64,000 bases of DNA from Halothiobacillus sp. (GTDB lineage: Bacteria; Pseudomonadota; Gammaproteobacteria; Halothiobacillales; Halothiobacillaceae): NCBI GenBank assembly GCA_016278265.1, contig JADQCE010000002.1, forward strand, positions 186,001 through 250,000, in the 5' to 3' direction. The stretch's first letter is position 1. Each line of letters opens with the position of its first letter. Below, in pieces: positions 1 through 8,411 of the stretch. The translations under genes and the position numbers were made by a program. The notes beneath the pieces are model-generated. The model did not search any database, was not told where the DNA came from, and saw only the letters and a list, made by a program, of their open reading frames with translations.

Positions 1-817
1 ACAGCGCAAGGTCATCTACGAGCAGCGCCGTGCCGTCATGGCGACCACCGATACCAGTCCGATCATCGAGTCGATGCGCCGCGAGGTACTGGCCGAACGG
101 TTCCGTCGTTACGTGCCCTCCGGCGCGCTCGAGGAGATGTGGGACGTCGAGGGTCTGACCGCCCATCTGAAGGAAGACTTCGGCCTCGATCTGCCGATTC
201 AGAAATGGCTCGACGAGGACGGCGACCTTCACGACGAGACCTTGCTCGACAAGATTATCGACACCGCTCAGCGTCACTACGTGGCCAAAGAGACCTTGAT
301 TGGCAAGGACAATCTGCGCCAGTTCGAGAAGGGCGTGTTGCTTCAGGTGCTCGATGCGCAATGGAAGGATCACCTGGCGGCAATGGACTACCTGCGCCAG
401 AGCATCGGGCTACGGGGGTACGCGCAGAAGAACCCGACGCAGGAGTACAAGCGCGAGGCCTTCGAGATGTTCGGCAAGATGCTCGACGAGATGAACTTTG
501 AGATCGTCCGCACGCTGACCCGCCTGCAGATCGCCGCTCCCGAGGGCATGGAGCAGGGCGACATCACCTCGATGCTCGACGAGTTGGTCGACAATCCCCG
601 CGTCGATCCCAGCCAGTTGCGCACTCGCCACGAGTCGGTCTCGACGTTTGCCGAGCCCGACGAGCCGGCCGCCCCTGCCCGGCCGTCGGGGCAGGGCGAG
701 GCCGGTGGCGAAATGCCCACCCGCCCGGTGCGTCGCGAGAATCCCAAGATCGGTCGCAATGATCCGTGTCATTGCGGTTCGGGCAAGAAGTACAAGCACT
801 GCTGCGGCAAGCTCTGA
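1..817 (+). CDS. secA: Protein translocase ATPase SecA, C-terminal part (5' truncated by window)
   Basis: C-terminal third of SecA, the ATPase motor that pushes preproteins through SecYEG at the inner membrane. The reading frame is already open at base 2 with a typical SecA helix ([12 protein letters not shown]), so the first in-window ATG at 38 is internal. The part seen covers the helical wing/scaffold region ([16 protein letters not shown] is highly SecA-like), a variable linker rich in Pro, Ala and Glu, and a terminal zinc-binding tail [14 protein letters not shown] that binds SecB and phospholipid. The stop is at 815-817. The ATPase domains lie upstream of the window. Identification is secure. 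Confidence 0.97.
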   Translation, partial: QRKVIYEQRRAVMATTDTSPIIESMRREVLAERFRRYVPSGALEEMWDVEGLTAHLKEDFGLDLPIQKWLDEDGDLHDETLLDKIIDTAQRHYVAKETLIGKDNLRQFEKGVLLQVLDAQWKDHLAAMDYLRQSIGLRGYAQKNPTQEYKREAFEMFGKMLDEMNFEIVRTLTRLQIAAPEGMEQGDITSMLDELVDNPRVDPSQLRTRHESVSTFAEPDEPAAPARPSGQGEAGGEMPTRPVRRENPKIGRNDPCHCGSGKKYKHCCGKL

Positions 818-863
818 GGGCGGCTGCTACCCGCCTCGAAACAGTCTGATCAGGAGACAGGGA

Positions 864-2186
864 ATGAAACGTCTGATTCTTGCCGTGGTGTTCGTGGTGG
901 CGGTCATCCTGGCCGCCGCCCCGTTCGTTACCGGGCACGTCATGGAGAGCACGCTGGCCGAGGTCGAGCGATTCCCGGGCACGCGTGATGCGCTGGAACT
1001 GGAGGTGACCGACTACCAGCGCGGTTATCTCGAGTCCACGGCCGAGTCCGAGTTGCTGCTGCGCCTGCCCGAGCAGGAGCCGGTGCGCTTGACGCTCACG
1101 CATCGCATCGACCAGATGCCCGGCATTGACGGGCGGTATGCCACCGTTCACACCACCTGGGAGCCGACCAACCCCGAGCTGCGTGATGAGCTGGCCGAGG
1201 TGTTCGGTGACGATGCCGAGTTCACCCTCGCTACCGCGCTCTACCCGACCGGCGCCAGTCATTCGACCGGCCGCATCCCGGCGGTCGAGCGTGATGGTGT
1301 CGACTTCTCCGGGGCGGACATCGAACTCGACACGACGGCCAGTGGTCACTTCGACTATCGCCTCGAGGGCGCGCGGCTGGCCGTTGACGACACGGCCGAG
1401 GGCGTCGAGTCCGGCTCGGCCGTGGTCACCGAGGGGATTCGCCTGATTGCCTCCGGGCAGGTCGCCGAGGATGGCTTTGTCTGGGACAGTGACGGTCGTT
1501 TCGAGATTGATCACCTCGAGATTGCCGAGGCGAGCGGGCAGGGTCGGGTCGAGGATTTCGTCCTGCGGTTCGATTCGGCGCGTGACGAGGATCAGTGGGG
1601 CTTCGCCGTTGCCTACGAGGTCGGTGAGGCGGTCATCGAAGACGAAACATTCCGTGATGCCGAGATGCGGCTTGCTGTTGATCGGCTCGATGCTGCCGCG
1701 GTGCGCGCGCTGGTCGAGCGCATGGAAACCTTGCAGGAGCTCTCGGCACGTGGTGCGTCGATCGATCAGGCCCTCACCGATGCCGTGGTCGCAGAATTGC
1801 CCGCCCTGATGAGCCACGGGCCGCGTATTGCCATCGAGCCGTTGCGCGCCACCACCGCCGAGGGCGACACCGAGATCACGCTTGCCGCCGAACTGCCGGC
1901 CGGCGTGAGCGAGGGCGAGCCCAACCCGATGATGTGGATGGCGATGCTCAGTGCGTTGGTGATCGAGGGCAGCCTCGAGATGCCGATCGCCCTGCTGGAG
2001 AAATCCGCGGCGGCGCGTGGGCAGCGCGTCGGCATCGTCGAGGAGCAGCTTGCGCCGCTGGTCGCCCAAGGGTGGGTCAACGTCGAGGACGGCGTGGTCA
2101 CGACCACCGTCGACTTTCGACAGGGGAATCTCCAGCTCAATGGCACCTCGGCCAACCAGTTGCTGAACATGGCCTTTGGTAGTTAA
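864..2186 (+). CDS. DUF945 (YdgA-like) family protein
   Basis: 440-residue protein of the DUF945/YdgA type. It starts at ATG 864, preceded by CAGGAGACAGGGA. The frame is open further upstream, but only this start has a good ribosome site and a clean signal/anchor (residues 4-22, hydrophobic, ending near AAAPFVTGH). The rest is acidic, with repeating beta-strand-like segments and a C-terminal stretch (LAPLVAQGWVNVEDGVV...) typical of the family, followed by a short tail on gene residues NLQLNGTSANQLL. Function of the family is unknown; it is probably a periplasmic or inner-membrane-anchored protein. It sits 46 bases after secA and 28 bases before argJ, so it may be co-transcribed. Confidence 0.8.
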   Translation: MKRLILAVVFVVAVILAAAPFVTGHVMESTLAEVERFPGTRDALELEVTDYQRGYLESTAESELLLRLPEQEPVRLTLTHRIDQMPGIDGRYATVHTTWEPTNPELRDELAEVFGDDAEFTLATALYPTGASHSTGRIPAVERDGVDFSGADIELDTTASGHFDYRLEGARLAVDDTAEGVESGSAVVTEGIRLIASGQVAEDGFVWDSDGRFEIDHLEIAEASGQGRVEDFVLRFDSARDEDQWGFAVAYEVGEAVIEDETFRDAEMRLAVDRLDAAAVRALVERMETLQELSARGASIDQALTDAVVAELPALMSHGPRIAIEPLRATTAEGDTEITLAAELPAGVSEGEPNPMMWMAMLSALVIEGSLEMPIALLEKSAAARGQRVGIVEEQLAPLVAQGWVNVEDGVVTTTVDFRQGNLQLNGTSANQLLNMAFGS

Positions 2187-2214
2187 GCGGCGCAGTGAGT
2201 CAGGAGAACACGGC

Positions 2215-3444
2215 ATGAGCGTAGGTTTGACCGCCCCGGCAGCCGGGGAATTGCAGCCCATTCCCGGTATTCGCATCGGGATCACCCAGGCCGGCGTGCG
2301 CAAGGCCAATCGGGATGACCTGGCCGTGATGCTCTTGCCCGAAGGCGCAACCATGGCCGGGGTGTTCACGCAGAACCGCTACTGCGCGGCCCCGGTCATC
2401 ATGTGTCGCGATCGCCGTGAAAGTGACGTCGCCCCGCGGGCGCTCGTGATCAATACCGGCAATGCCAACGCCGGCACCGGGGCCGATGGTATGGCCCGTG
2501 CCGAGTCCGTCTGTCACACGCTCGCCCACCGCCTGGGGTGTGATGATCGGGCCGTCTGGCCGTTCTCCACCGGCGTGATCATGGAGACCCTGCCGTCGGA
2601 GAAGATCATCGCCGCGCTGCCGGCGGCGGTTGCCGAGGCGGTCGAGGACAACTGGCTGCGCGCCGCCTCGGCGATCATGACCACCGATACCATCCCCAAG
2701 GGGCGCTCGCTGACCCGAGTGATCGGCGGGGCCTCGGTGACCATCACCGGCATCGCCAAGGGATCCGGGATGATCCACCCCAACATGGCGACCATGCTCG
2801 GCTACATGGGGATCGACGCCCAGGTGCCCAAGCCGGTGCTGCAGGCGATGCTCGACGATGTCACCCAGGAAAGCTTCAATCGAGTGACCGTCGACGGCGA
2901 TACCTCCACCAACGATGCCTTCATGCTGATTGCCAACGGTCGCGAGGGTAGCCTCGAGGTCACCAGCACCGACGACCCGAACTACGCGCCGTTGCGCGAT
3001 GCCGTCGCCGAGGTGGCCGTGTTCCTGGCCCAGGCCCTGGCGCGTGACGGCGAGGGGGCGACCAAGTTCGTCACCATCGAGGTCAGCGGCGGGCGCGACC
3101 GGGCCGAGTGTCGTCTGGTGGGCAAGGCCATCGCGCACAGCCCGCTGGTCAAGACCGCGCTGTTTGCCTCCGACCCGAATCTCGGGCGGATTCTCGCGGC
3201 CGTCGGTTATGCCGGCATCGACGACCTCGACGTTGGCAACGTCAGCCTGTGGTTGGGCGACGTGCGGGTAGTGGTCGATGGCGGGCGCGACCCGGATTAC
3301 GTCGAGGCGGAGGCGGCCGCGGTGATGGCCGAGCCCGAGATCACCATGCATATCGATCTTGGTCGCGGCTCGGCCGTCGATCAGGTCTGGACCTGCGATT
3401 TCTCCTACGGCTACGTCAAGATCAACGCCGAGTACCGCTCCTGA
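2215..3444 (+). CDS. argJ: Bifunctional glutamate N-acetyltransferase/amino-acid acetyltransferase ArgJ
   Basis: 409-residue ArgJ, which moves the acetyl group from N-acetylornithine to glutamate in the cyclic arginine pathway (cytoplasm). The self-cleavage site that splits the precursor into alpha and beta chains is visible as A-T-M-L with nucleophile Thr193, in the context GSGMIHPNMATML. The N-terminal TGNANAGTG and C-terminal DPNLGRIL blocks are also family hallmarks. The ATG at 2215 is preceded by CAGGAGAACACGGC; an in-frame GTG 39 bases upstream lacks these features. Whether it also uses acetyl-CoA (bifunctional form) cannot be told from sequence. The next gene starts 2 bases after its stop. 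Confidence 0.95.
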   Translation: MSVGLTAPAAGELQPIPGIRIGITQAGVRKANRDDLAVMLLPEGATMAGVFTQNRYCAAPVIMCRDRRESDVAPRALVINTGNANAGTGADGMARAESVCHTLAHRLGCDDRAVWPFSTGVIMETLPSEKIIAALPAAVAEAVEDNWLRAASAIMTTDTIPKGRSLTRVIGGASVTITGIAKGSGMIHPNMATMLGYMGIDAQVPKPVLQAMLDDVTQESFNRVTVDGDTSTNDAFMLIANGREGSLEVTSTDDPNYAPLRDAVAEVAVFLAQALARDGEGATKFVTIEVSGGRDRAECRLVGKAIAHSPLVKTALFASDPNLGRILAAVGYAGIDDLDVGNVSLWLGDVRVVVDGGRDPDYVEAEAAAVMAEPEITMHIDLGRGSAVDQVWTCDFSYGYVKINAEYRS

Positions 3445-3446
3445 TC

Positions 3447-4430
3447 GTGGTGGACCGGCCACGGACCGATATTGTCCTGGGGCTCTTGCGTGAGCCGGAC
3501 GGTCACGTCTGGGCGGAGGTTCGCTCCAACGACAAGCACCTCGCCGGGTTGCGCGCCTTCCCCGGTGGCAAGCGCCTCGATGGAGAAACCGCGCGGGCCG
3601 CGCTGGTGCGTGAGCTCGACGAGGAGATCGGCATCCGGGTGCAGCGCGCCCGACGGGTGATCACGCTTAACTGGGATTATCCCGATCGCCATCTGCGACT
3701 GATCGGCTTTGAGGTCACCGCCTGGACGGGACGACCCCGCTCGGTCGAAGGGCAGGCGCTGCTTGCCGAACCGCTTGATCGGGATGCTCGGGGTGACTGG
3801 CTGGCCGCGATGCCGCCGGCCAACCGCGGGCTGGTCAACGCGCTGGTCCTGCCGCGTTGCCTTGCTATTACGCCGCCGCTCGGCGCTGACGGGCTCACCG
3901 CCTGGCAGGCAGGCATCGAATCGCGCCTGCATTCTCTGCCCGCGCCGATGCTGATCAACCTGCGTCCCGGTAGTGCCGCAGCCAACGCCGATCTACCGTG
4001 GCCGGCGTTGGCCCAGGTCGTGCTGGCAGCCGGGCATTGGCCCGTGGTTAACCCGCCCGGTGATCGGTCGTGGCCTGAGGGACTGGACCCGCGCGTCGGT
4101 CTGCATCTGAATCACGGCCGGCTGCTGTCGATGGCCGCCGAAGATGTGCGGGAAAAGCAGGCGCGCGGTCACCTGGTGAGCGCGGCGGTGCACGATCACG
4201 CTACCCTCGAGCGAGCCGTCGAATTGGCCGTCGACCTGGTCACCGTGTCGCCGCTACGACAAACCGCGACCCATCCGGGCGTGTCGGGCATGGGCTGGGC
4301 CGCGTTCGCGGGGCTCGCGGCGGCCGCTTCCATGCCGGTCTACGCCCTCGGCGGGGTGGGTCCCGACGACCTGACGCGCGTCTGGCGGCATGGCGGGTTC
4401 GGCGTGGCAGCGATCTCGGCGTTCTGGTAA
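3447..4430 (+). CDS. Nudix hydrolase fused to thiamine-phosphate-synthase-like domain
   Basis: Two-domain protein of about 327 residues. The N-terminal half is a MutT-type Nudix domain with a complete box at residues 40-62 (GX5E, then RELDEEIGI), expected to clean oxidised nucleotides such as 8-oxo-dGTP. The C-terminal half (about 160-327) resembles the ThiE/TenI barrel (LHLNHGRLLS..., SPLRQTATHPGVSGMGWAAF, YALGGVGPDDL). This fusion is a known gammaproteobacterial arrangement, often near argJ or secA. No ATG is available: GTG codons at 3447 and 3450 directly follow the argJ stop (3442-3444), suggesting translational coupling. Whether the ThiE-like half makes thiamine phosphate is unclear. Confidence 0.88.
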   Translation: MVDRPRTDIVLGLLREPDGHVWAEVRSNDKHLAGLRAFPGGKRLDGETARAALVRELDEEIGIRVQRARRVITLNWDYPDRHLRLIGFEVTAWTGRPRSVEGQALLAEPLDRDARGDWLAAMPPANRGLVNALVLPRCLAITPPLGADGLTAWQAGIESRLHSLPAPMLINLRPGSAAANADLPWPALAQVVLAAGHWPVVNPPGDRSWPEGLDPRVGLHLNHGRLLSMAAEDVREKQARGHLVSAAVHDHATLERAVELAVDLVTVSPLRQTATHPGVSGMGWAAFAGLAAAASMPVYALGGVGPDDLTRVWRHGGFGVAAISAFW

Positions 4431-4458
4431 GCCTGATCCGCGCACAGGGGAGAAACGG

Positions 4459-4953
4459 ATGAGTATGAAACAGGCGAAATGGATGGTGGCCACGCTTCTA
4501 ATCTTGGGTGTGCTGACCTATCTGTGGGGGCGAGCGCCGGGGAAGCTGACCACCGACACACCGATGACCGGCCCGCTGACCGAGGTGCCGGCACCGACCG
4601 GTTGCCAGCTCAAGGGCGAAGGCTGCGAGATCGAGATCGACGGCCTGGGATCGTTCCTCGTACGCATGCCCGAGGCGGTGGTGCCACTGGAGAAGGCGGT
4701 CATCCGGGTCGTGCCGCAGGGCGAGGCGGCAAAAGCCGTCGGCGAGATCCGGGTGGACTTCGAGATGATCGGCATGGATATGGGGATCAACGCTTACCGG
4801 TTGGATCGATTGGCCGACGACACGTACCGCGAGGAGATCATCCTGCCGGTCTGCACCACCGATCGCAGCGACTGGCGCGCCAATCTGAGCATCCACAGTA
4901 CGGCGGGTGCGTACCTGGTGCGGCTGCCGTTGAGCGTCGATCGATCGCGCTAG
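4459..4953 (+). CDS. Small membrane-anchored protein of unknown function
   Basis: 164 residues, starting at ATG 4459 behind GGGGAGAAACGG. One transmembrane anchor lies at residues 8-26 (WMVATLLILGVLTYLWG); the remainder should face the periplasm. Two cysteines flank a short segment (CQLKGEGC), and a core VDFEMIGMDMG is followed by a later LPVCTTDR. The Met-rich EMxGMDMG pattern recalls FixH/YtkA-like metal-handling folds, but this is only a resemblance by eye. It follows the Nudix-ThiE gene by 28 bases and converges on the Smr gene. Not recognised as a named family. Confidence 0.7.
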   Translation: MSMKQAKWMVATLLILGVLTYLWGRAPGKLTTDTPMTGPLTEVPAPTGCQLKGEGCEIEIDGLGSFLVRMPEAVVPLEKAVIRVVPQGEAAKAVGEIRVDFEMIGMDMGINAYRLDRLADDTYREEIILPVCTTDRSDWRANLSIHSTAGAYLVRLPLSVDRSR

Positions 4954-4959
4954 GGAGTC

Positions 4960-5508
4960 TCAGTCGCCCGGGCTTAGGCGTCGCAGCAGGACATAGAGCG
5001 CACCGGTGCCGCCGTCGTGTGGCGGGGCCGAACAGAAGGCGACCACATCGTCACGCTGGGGCAGCCAGCGATTGAGCAGGGTCTTGAGTACCGGCTGACC
5101 GTCCGCGGACCGATAACCCTTGCCGTGCACGATGCGCACGCAACGACGCATCTCGCCGCGTTCGCGGCGGATGAAGGCGGCCACCTCGTTACGGGCGCGA
5201 TCGACGGTAAGGCCATGTAGGTCGAGTGACGCCGAGACGCTGTAGCCGCCTCGCTTGAGCTTGCGCAGGATGGTCTTCTGCACACCGGGGCGGACGTATT
5301 GCACCTGTTCGCCCTGCTCGGGGGCGTCGGCGAGATCGCTGACGGCAAACGCGTCGACCATCTCGTCGAAACCCGGCTCTCGGCGGGGGTGGGCGCTGAC
5401 GCGCGGCCGCACGGGCTCGACGCGTTCGTCCTCGACGCGTTCGACGGGGCCGACGGCGTCGAGGAACAGCGCGCGATCTTCTGGGTCGATGCGTGGCTCG
5501 TCACTCAT
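4960..5508 (-). CDS. Smr domain protein
   Basis: 182-residue stand-alone Smr (small MutS-related) protein. The Smr signature is complete in the C-terminal half: LDLHG at 95-99, HGKG at 128-131 and GGTGALYVLL at 166-175. The first 70 residues are acidic and variable. Smr domains are nucleases acting on DNA or RNA; bacterial stand-alone members such as SmrA/SmrB have been linked to nicking DNA or cleaving mRNA at collided ribosomes. Which applies here cannot be decided. The start ATG at 5508 is divergent from surE with 115 bases between them. Confidence 0.88.
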   Translation of the reverse strand: MSDEPRIDPEDRALFLDAVGPVERVEDERVEPVRPRVSAHPRREPGFDEMVDAFAVSDLADAPEQGEQVQYVRPGVQKTILRKLKRGGYSVSASLDLHGLTVDRARNEVAAFIRRERGEMRRCVRIVHGKGYRSADGQPVLKTLLNRWLPQRDDVVAFCSAPPHDGGTGALYVLLRRLSPGD

Positions 5509-5623
5509 GGGGACATCATAGCCTCCCGTCAGGGCGCACGACCATGGTTGGTTACTGAATTGGCGGTCGGCAGAGGGTATCCTTAGGGTCCTTTATGGCC
5601 CTGCGAATTGAAACGAGTAATCG

Positions 5624-6364
5624 ATGCATATCCTTCTGAGCAACGACGACGGTTATCTCTCCCCCGGTCTGAATGTGTTGGCCGAGCGACTGGCGCAATT
5701 TACCACCGTGACCATCGTCGCCCCGGACCGTGACCGCAGCGGGGCGTCCAATAGCCTGACGCTCTCCCGCCCCCTGCGTCCGCGCCAGCTCGAAGAGCGG
5801 CTCTGGGTCATAGATGGCACGCCCTCGGATTGCGTACATCTCGGCATCAAGGGACTGCTGCCCGAGATGCCCGATCTGGTGGTCTCGGGCATCAACCATG
5901 GTGCCAACCTGGGTGACGACGTGCTCTATTCCGGCACCGTCGCCGCGGCCAGCGAAGGCCGGGCGCTGGGTCTGCCTGCCATCGCGGTCTCCTGCCAGTC
6001 GTTCGCCCCGGAGTACTTGGATTCGGCCGCGCATTGGGTCGAGTGGCTGATTCGTCGGCTCGGCAATCACCCGTTGCCGGCCTACACCCTGCTCAACGTC
6101 AATGTGCCGGATGCGCCGCTGGATCAGATCGGCGGGGTACGCGCCACTCGCCTGGGGCGGCGGCATCCTTCCGGCCAGTTGGTCAAGGACACCGATCCGC
6201 GCGGACGCGAGATCGTCTGGATCGGAGCGGCGGGCGAGGCGGAGGATGCCGGCGAGGGCACGGACTTTCATGCCCTGTCTGACGGTTGGGTATCGGTCAC
6301 GCCGATCCATTTCGACATGACCCGTCACGAGGCGATGCCGTCGCTCGAGCAATGGCTGACCTGA
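5624..6364 (+). CDS. surE: 5'/3'-nucleotidase SurE
   Basis: 246-residue SurE, a metal-dependent nucleoside monophosphate (and polyphosphate end) phosphatase of stationary-phase survival. The N-terminal MHILLSNDDGY carries the metal-binding Asp8/Asp9; VAPDRDRSGASNSLTL and VSGINHGANLGDDVLYSGTV are the conserved active-site loops. Length is normal. It heads the classic surE-pcm-(membrane protein)-nlpD-rpoS run and ends 10 bases before pcm. The start ATG is unambiguous because the family begins exactly there. Confidence 0.97.
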   Translation: MHILLSNDDGYLSPGLNVLAERLAQFTTVTIVAPDRDRSGASNSLTLSRPLRPRQLEERLWVIDGTPSDCVHLGIKGLLPEMPDLVVSGINHGANLGDDVLYSGTVAAASEGRALGLPAIAVSCQSFAPEYLDSAAHWVEWLIRRLGNHPLPAYTLLNVNVPDAPLDQIGGVRATRLGRRHPSGQLVKDTDPRGREIVWIGAAGEAEDAGEGTDFHALSDGWVSVTPIHFDMTRHEAMPSLEQWLT

Positions 6365-6374
6365 GGGCCGGCTG

Positions 6375-7028
6375 GTGATCCGACGGAACTACCAATGGGC
6401 GCGCCAGACCATGCTCGAGCGGCTGGTTTCGCAGGGGATTCGTGCGCAACCGGTGCTCGATGCGATGGCCGCCGTCCCGCGCGAGGCCTTTGTCGACGAG
6501 GTGCAGAGCGTGCGGTCCTACGAGGACTGTTCACTGCCGATCGGGCAGGGGCAGACCCTGTCGCAGCCGTATATCGTCGCGCGCATGACCGAGCTGGTTA
6601 TGGCCGGCGAGTCCCGGCTGGCGCGCGTGCTCGAGGTTGGCACCGGCTCGGGTTACCAGGCGGCGGTGTTGGCCCAGTTGTGCCAGTCGGTATTCACCGT
6701 TGAGCGCATCGGTGCGTTTCTCGACCAGGCCAAGGCGCGGCATCGCGCGCTGGGGTTGCTCAATATCCGCTACATGCACCGCGATGGTTTCAAGGGGTGG
6801 CCGTCGCAGGCGCCGTTCGAGGCCATCGTGGTGACGGCGGCCCCGGATGCCGTTCCCCCGGAGCTCAAGGAGCAACTCGCCGTCGGCGGCCGGCTGGTGA
6901 TCCCGGTCGGGGCGCAGGGTGGCGGGCAGAAGCTGACCGTGATCACGCGACTGACCGACAACGAGTACCAGACGCGCTGGTACGATTTGGTCTCGTTCGT
7001 CCCACTCTTGCCGGGGGCTCTCGCATGA
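6375..7028 (+). CDS. pcm: Protein-L-isoaspartate O-methyltransferase
   Basis: 217-residue Pcm, which uses S-adenosylmethionine to methylate abnormal isoaspartyl residues and start their repair (cytoplasm). The SAM-binding motif VLEVGTGSGYQAAVLAQL, the preceding GQGQTLSQPYIVARMTELV and the late PVGAQGGGQ are family signatures. The start is a GTG at 6375, giving the usual N-terminus; an internal ATG at 6411 would cut off a conserved helix. It overlaps no neighbour but sits 10 bases after surE, consistent with one transcript. Confidence 0.95.
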   Translation: MIRRNYQWARQTMLERLVSQGIRAQPVLDAMAAVPREAFVDEVQSVRSYEDCSLPIGQGQTLSQPYIVARMTELVMAGESRLARVLEVGTGSGYQAAVLAQLCQSVFTVERIGAFLDQAKARHRALGLLNIRYMHRDGFKGWPSQAPFEAIVVTAAPDAVPPELKEQLAVGGRLVIPVGAQGGGQKLTVITRLTDNEYQTRWYDLVSFVPLLPGALA

Positions 7029-7064
7029 GGATCCCGAGCATGAACCTGTTGGCATGAGGTGCCC

Positions 7065-7646
7065 ATGAGGCTGTTCGGCCCGCTGTATGACCGTGTCCTG
7101 GCCTGGTCGGCCCATCGGCGTGGCCCGGCCCTGCTCGGGGCGTTGAGCTTCGCCGAATCCTCGTTCTTCCCGATCCCTCCGGACGTCATGCTGATGCCCA
7201 TGGCGCTTGCCCGACCGCGCTGCTGGTGGGGTTTTGCCTTGATCGCGACCCTTGGCAGCGTGCTTGGCGGGATATTGGGTTACCTGATCGGGTTCTGGGC
7301 GATCGAGGCGATCGAGCCGTGGTTGTCCGAATCGCATTATGCCGACGGGTTCGAGCGAGCGCGCGACTGGTTTGCCGACTGGGGGTTCTGGGCGGTGCTG
7401 GTTGCCGGCTTCTCGCCAATTCCCTACAAGGTGTTCACCATTGCCGCCGGGGCGCTGACGATGAATCCGCTCGGCTTCGTGGTCGCCTCGTTCGTCGGAC
7501 GCGGTGCGCGCTTCTTTCTCGTGTCGGGACTGGTGGCCTGGGCAGGGCCCCGCATCGCGCCAACGTTGCGCCGCTATATCGAATGGCTGGGCTGGCTGTT
7601 TGTCGCCCTGCTGCTGATTGCCATCGGTGTCTGGCAGCTGATGTAA
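7065..7646 (+). CDS. DedA/SNARE-associated (YqaA-like) inner membrane protein
   Basis: 193-residue polytopic protein of the YqaA branch of the DedA/VTT superfamily. The sequence shows FAESSFFPIPPDVMLMPMAL, a Gly-rich re-entrant segment (GSVLGGILGYLIGF) and GFSPIPYKVFTIAAGAL, all family traits, with four to five hydrophobic segments. DedA proteins are implicated in lipid flipping and membrane homeostasis. ATG 7065 is preferred because GAGGT ends five bases before it; an in-frame GTG at 7059 would lie inside that ribosome site. YqaA-like genes commonly sit between pcm and nlpD. Confidence 0.88.
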   Translation: MRLFGPLYDRVLAWSAHRRGPALLGALSFAESSFFPIPPDVMLMPMALARPRCWWGFALIATLGSVLGGILGYLIGFWAIEAIEPWLSESHYADGFERARDWFADWGFWAVLVAGFSPIPYKVFTIAAGALTMNPLGFVVASFVGRGARFFLVSGLVAWAGPRIAPTLRRYIEWLGWLFVALLLIAIGVWQLM

Positions 7647-7649
7647 CCC

Positions 7650-8411
7650 ATGCATACCCGGCGGCCCCTTCTCCTCTCGTCTCGTTTGCGCCGATTTCTG
7701 GTGGTCGGCTTGCTGTCCGGATTGTTTGGGTTGAGCGGCTGCGCCACTCCCACTGACTATCGCAGCTGGGAGAGTGGCCAGCCGGTGTATTACGTCAAGG
7801 GCGGAGACACCCTCTATTCGATTGCCGTGGCCAACGATCTGGACTGGCAACGTCTGGCTCGTTGGAACGGCATTTCCAACCCGCGTCACCTCAAGATTGG
7901 TGAGCGTCTACGTCTCAGCCCCCCGGGCGGCGGGACGAGTGCTGGGCGGACGAGCGGTGCGCCTACTGCAAACACACCGGTAAAGACCGCTACCAGTGTC
8001 ACCCGGTCGCGTCGCGCCGCACCGGCCGCCTCACCGGTGGACTGGAAGTGGCCATTGGACGGACGGGTGCTGCATCGTTTCCCCGAGGGCGCTCCCGCCC
8101 AGAAAGGCGTGATCCTCGCGGCCTCCATTGGCACCCCGGTACGTGCGGCCGCCGGCGGCAAGGTGGTGTACTCCGGCGATGGCTTGCCAGGCTACGGCAA
8201 TCTGATCATCGTCAAGCACAACGCCGAATGGCTTTCGGCCTATGCCTACAACAAGAGTTTGGCTGTCTCGGAAGGACAGCAGGTCCGCCGTGGGCAGACC
8301 ATCGCCCGCGTGGGACCCCGCAATCACCGTAAGCCCGAAGAGGGTGGTCACCTCTTGTTCCAGATTCGACGCCAGGGCAAGCCGGTCGACCCGGAGCGGT
8401 ATCTCCCCTAA
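7650..8411 (+). CDS. nlpD: NlpD-like lipoprotein (LysM + degenerate LytM/M23 domain)
   Basis: 253-residue lipoprotein. A type II signal ends in LSGC with lipidated Cys31; a LysM peptidoglycan-binding domain follows (about 47-92, YYVKGGDTLYSIA); after a Ser/Thr/Ala linker comes an M23/LytM domain (about 130-253). All zinc-ligand positions of active M23 enzymes look replaced: the HxxxD site reads QKGVIL, the YAH site reads YAY, and the LHF site reads LLF. NlpD in E. coli is likewise non-catalytic and activates the amidase AmiC during septum splitting, so that role is expected. It starts 4 bases after the YqaA-like gene and lies upstream of rpoS, the standard order. Confidence 0.93.
   Translation: MHTRRPLLLSSRLRRFLVVGLLSGLFGLSGCATPTDYRSWESGQPVYYVKGGDTLYSIAVANDLDWQRLARWNGISNPRHLKIGERLRLSPPGGGTSAGRTSGAPTANTPVKTATSVTRSRRAAPAASPVDWKWPLDGRVLHRFPEGAPAQKGVILAASIGTPVRAAAGGKVVYSGDGLPGYGNLIIVKHNAEWLSAYAYNKSLAVSEGQQVRRGQTIARVGPRNHRKPEEGGHLLFQIRRQGKPVDPERYLP

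Noticed and set aside
564-2369. Long open frame on the minus strand opposite the DUF945 gene
   Set aside because: Antisense shadow in GC-rich coding DNA; low-complexity residues and no ribosome site.
2200-3462. Open frame of 420 codons opposite argJ
   Set aside because: Exactly mirrors argJ, His/Gly/Asp-rich composition typical of a reverse-frame artefact.
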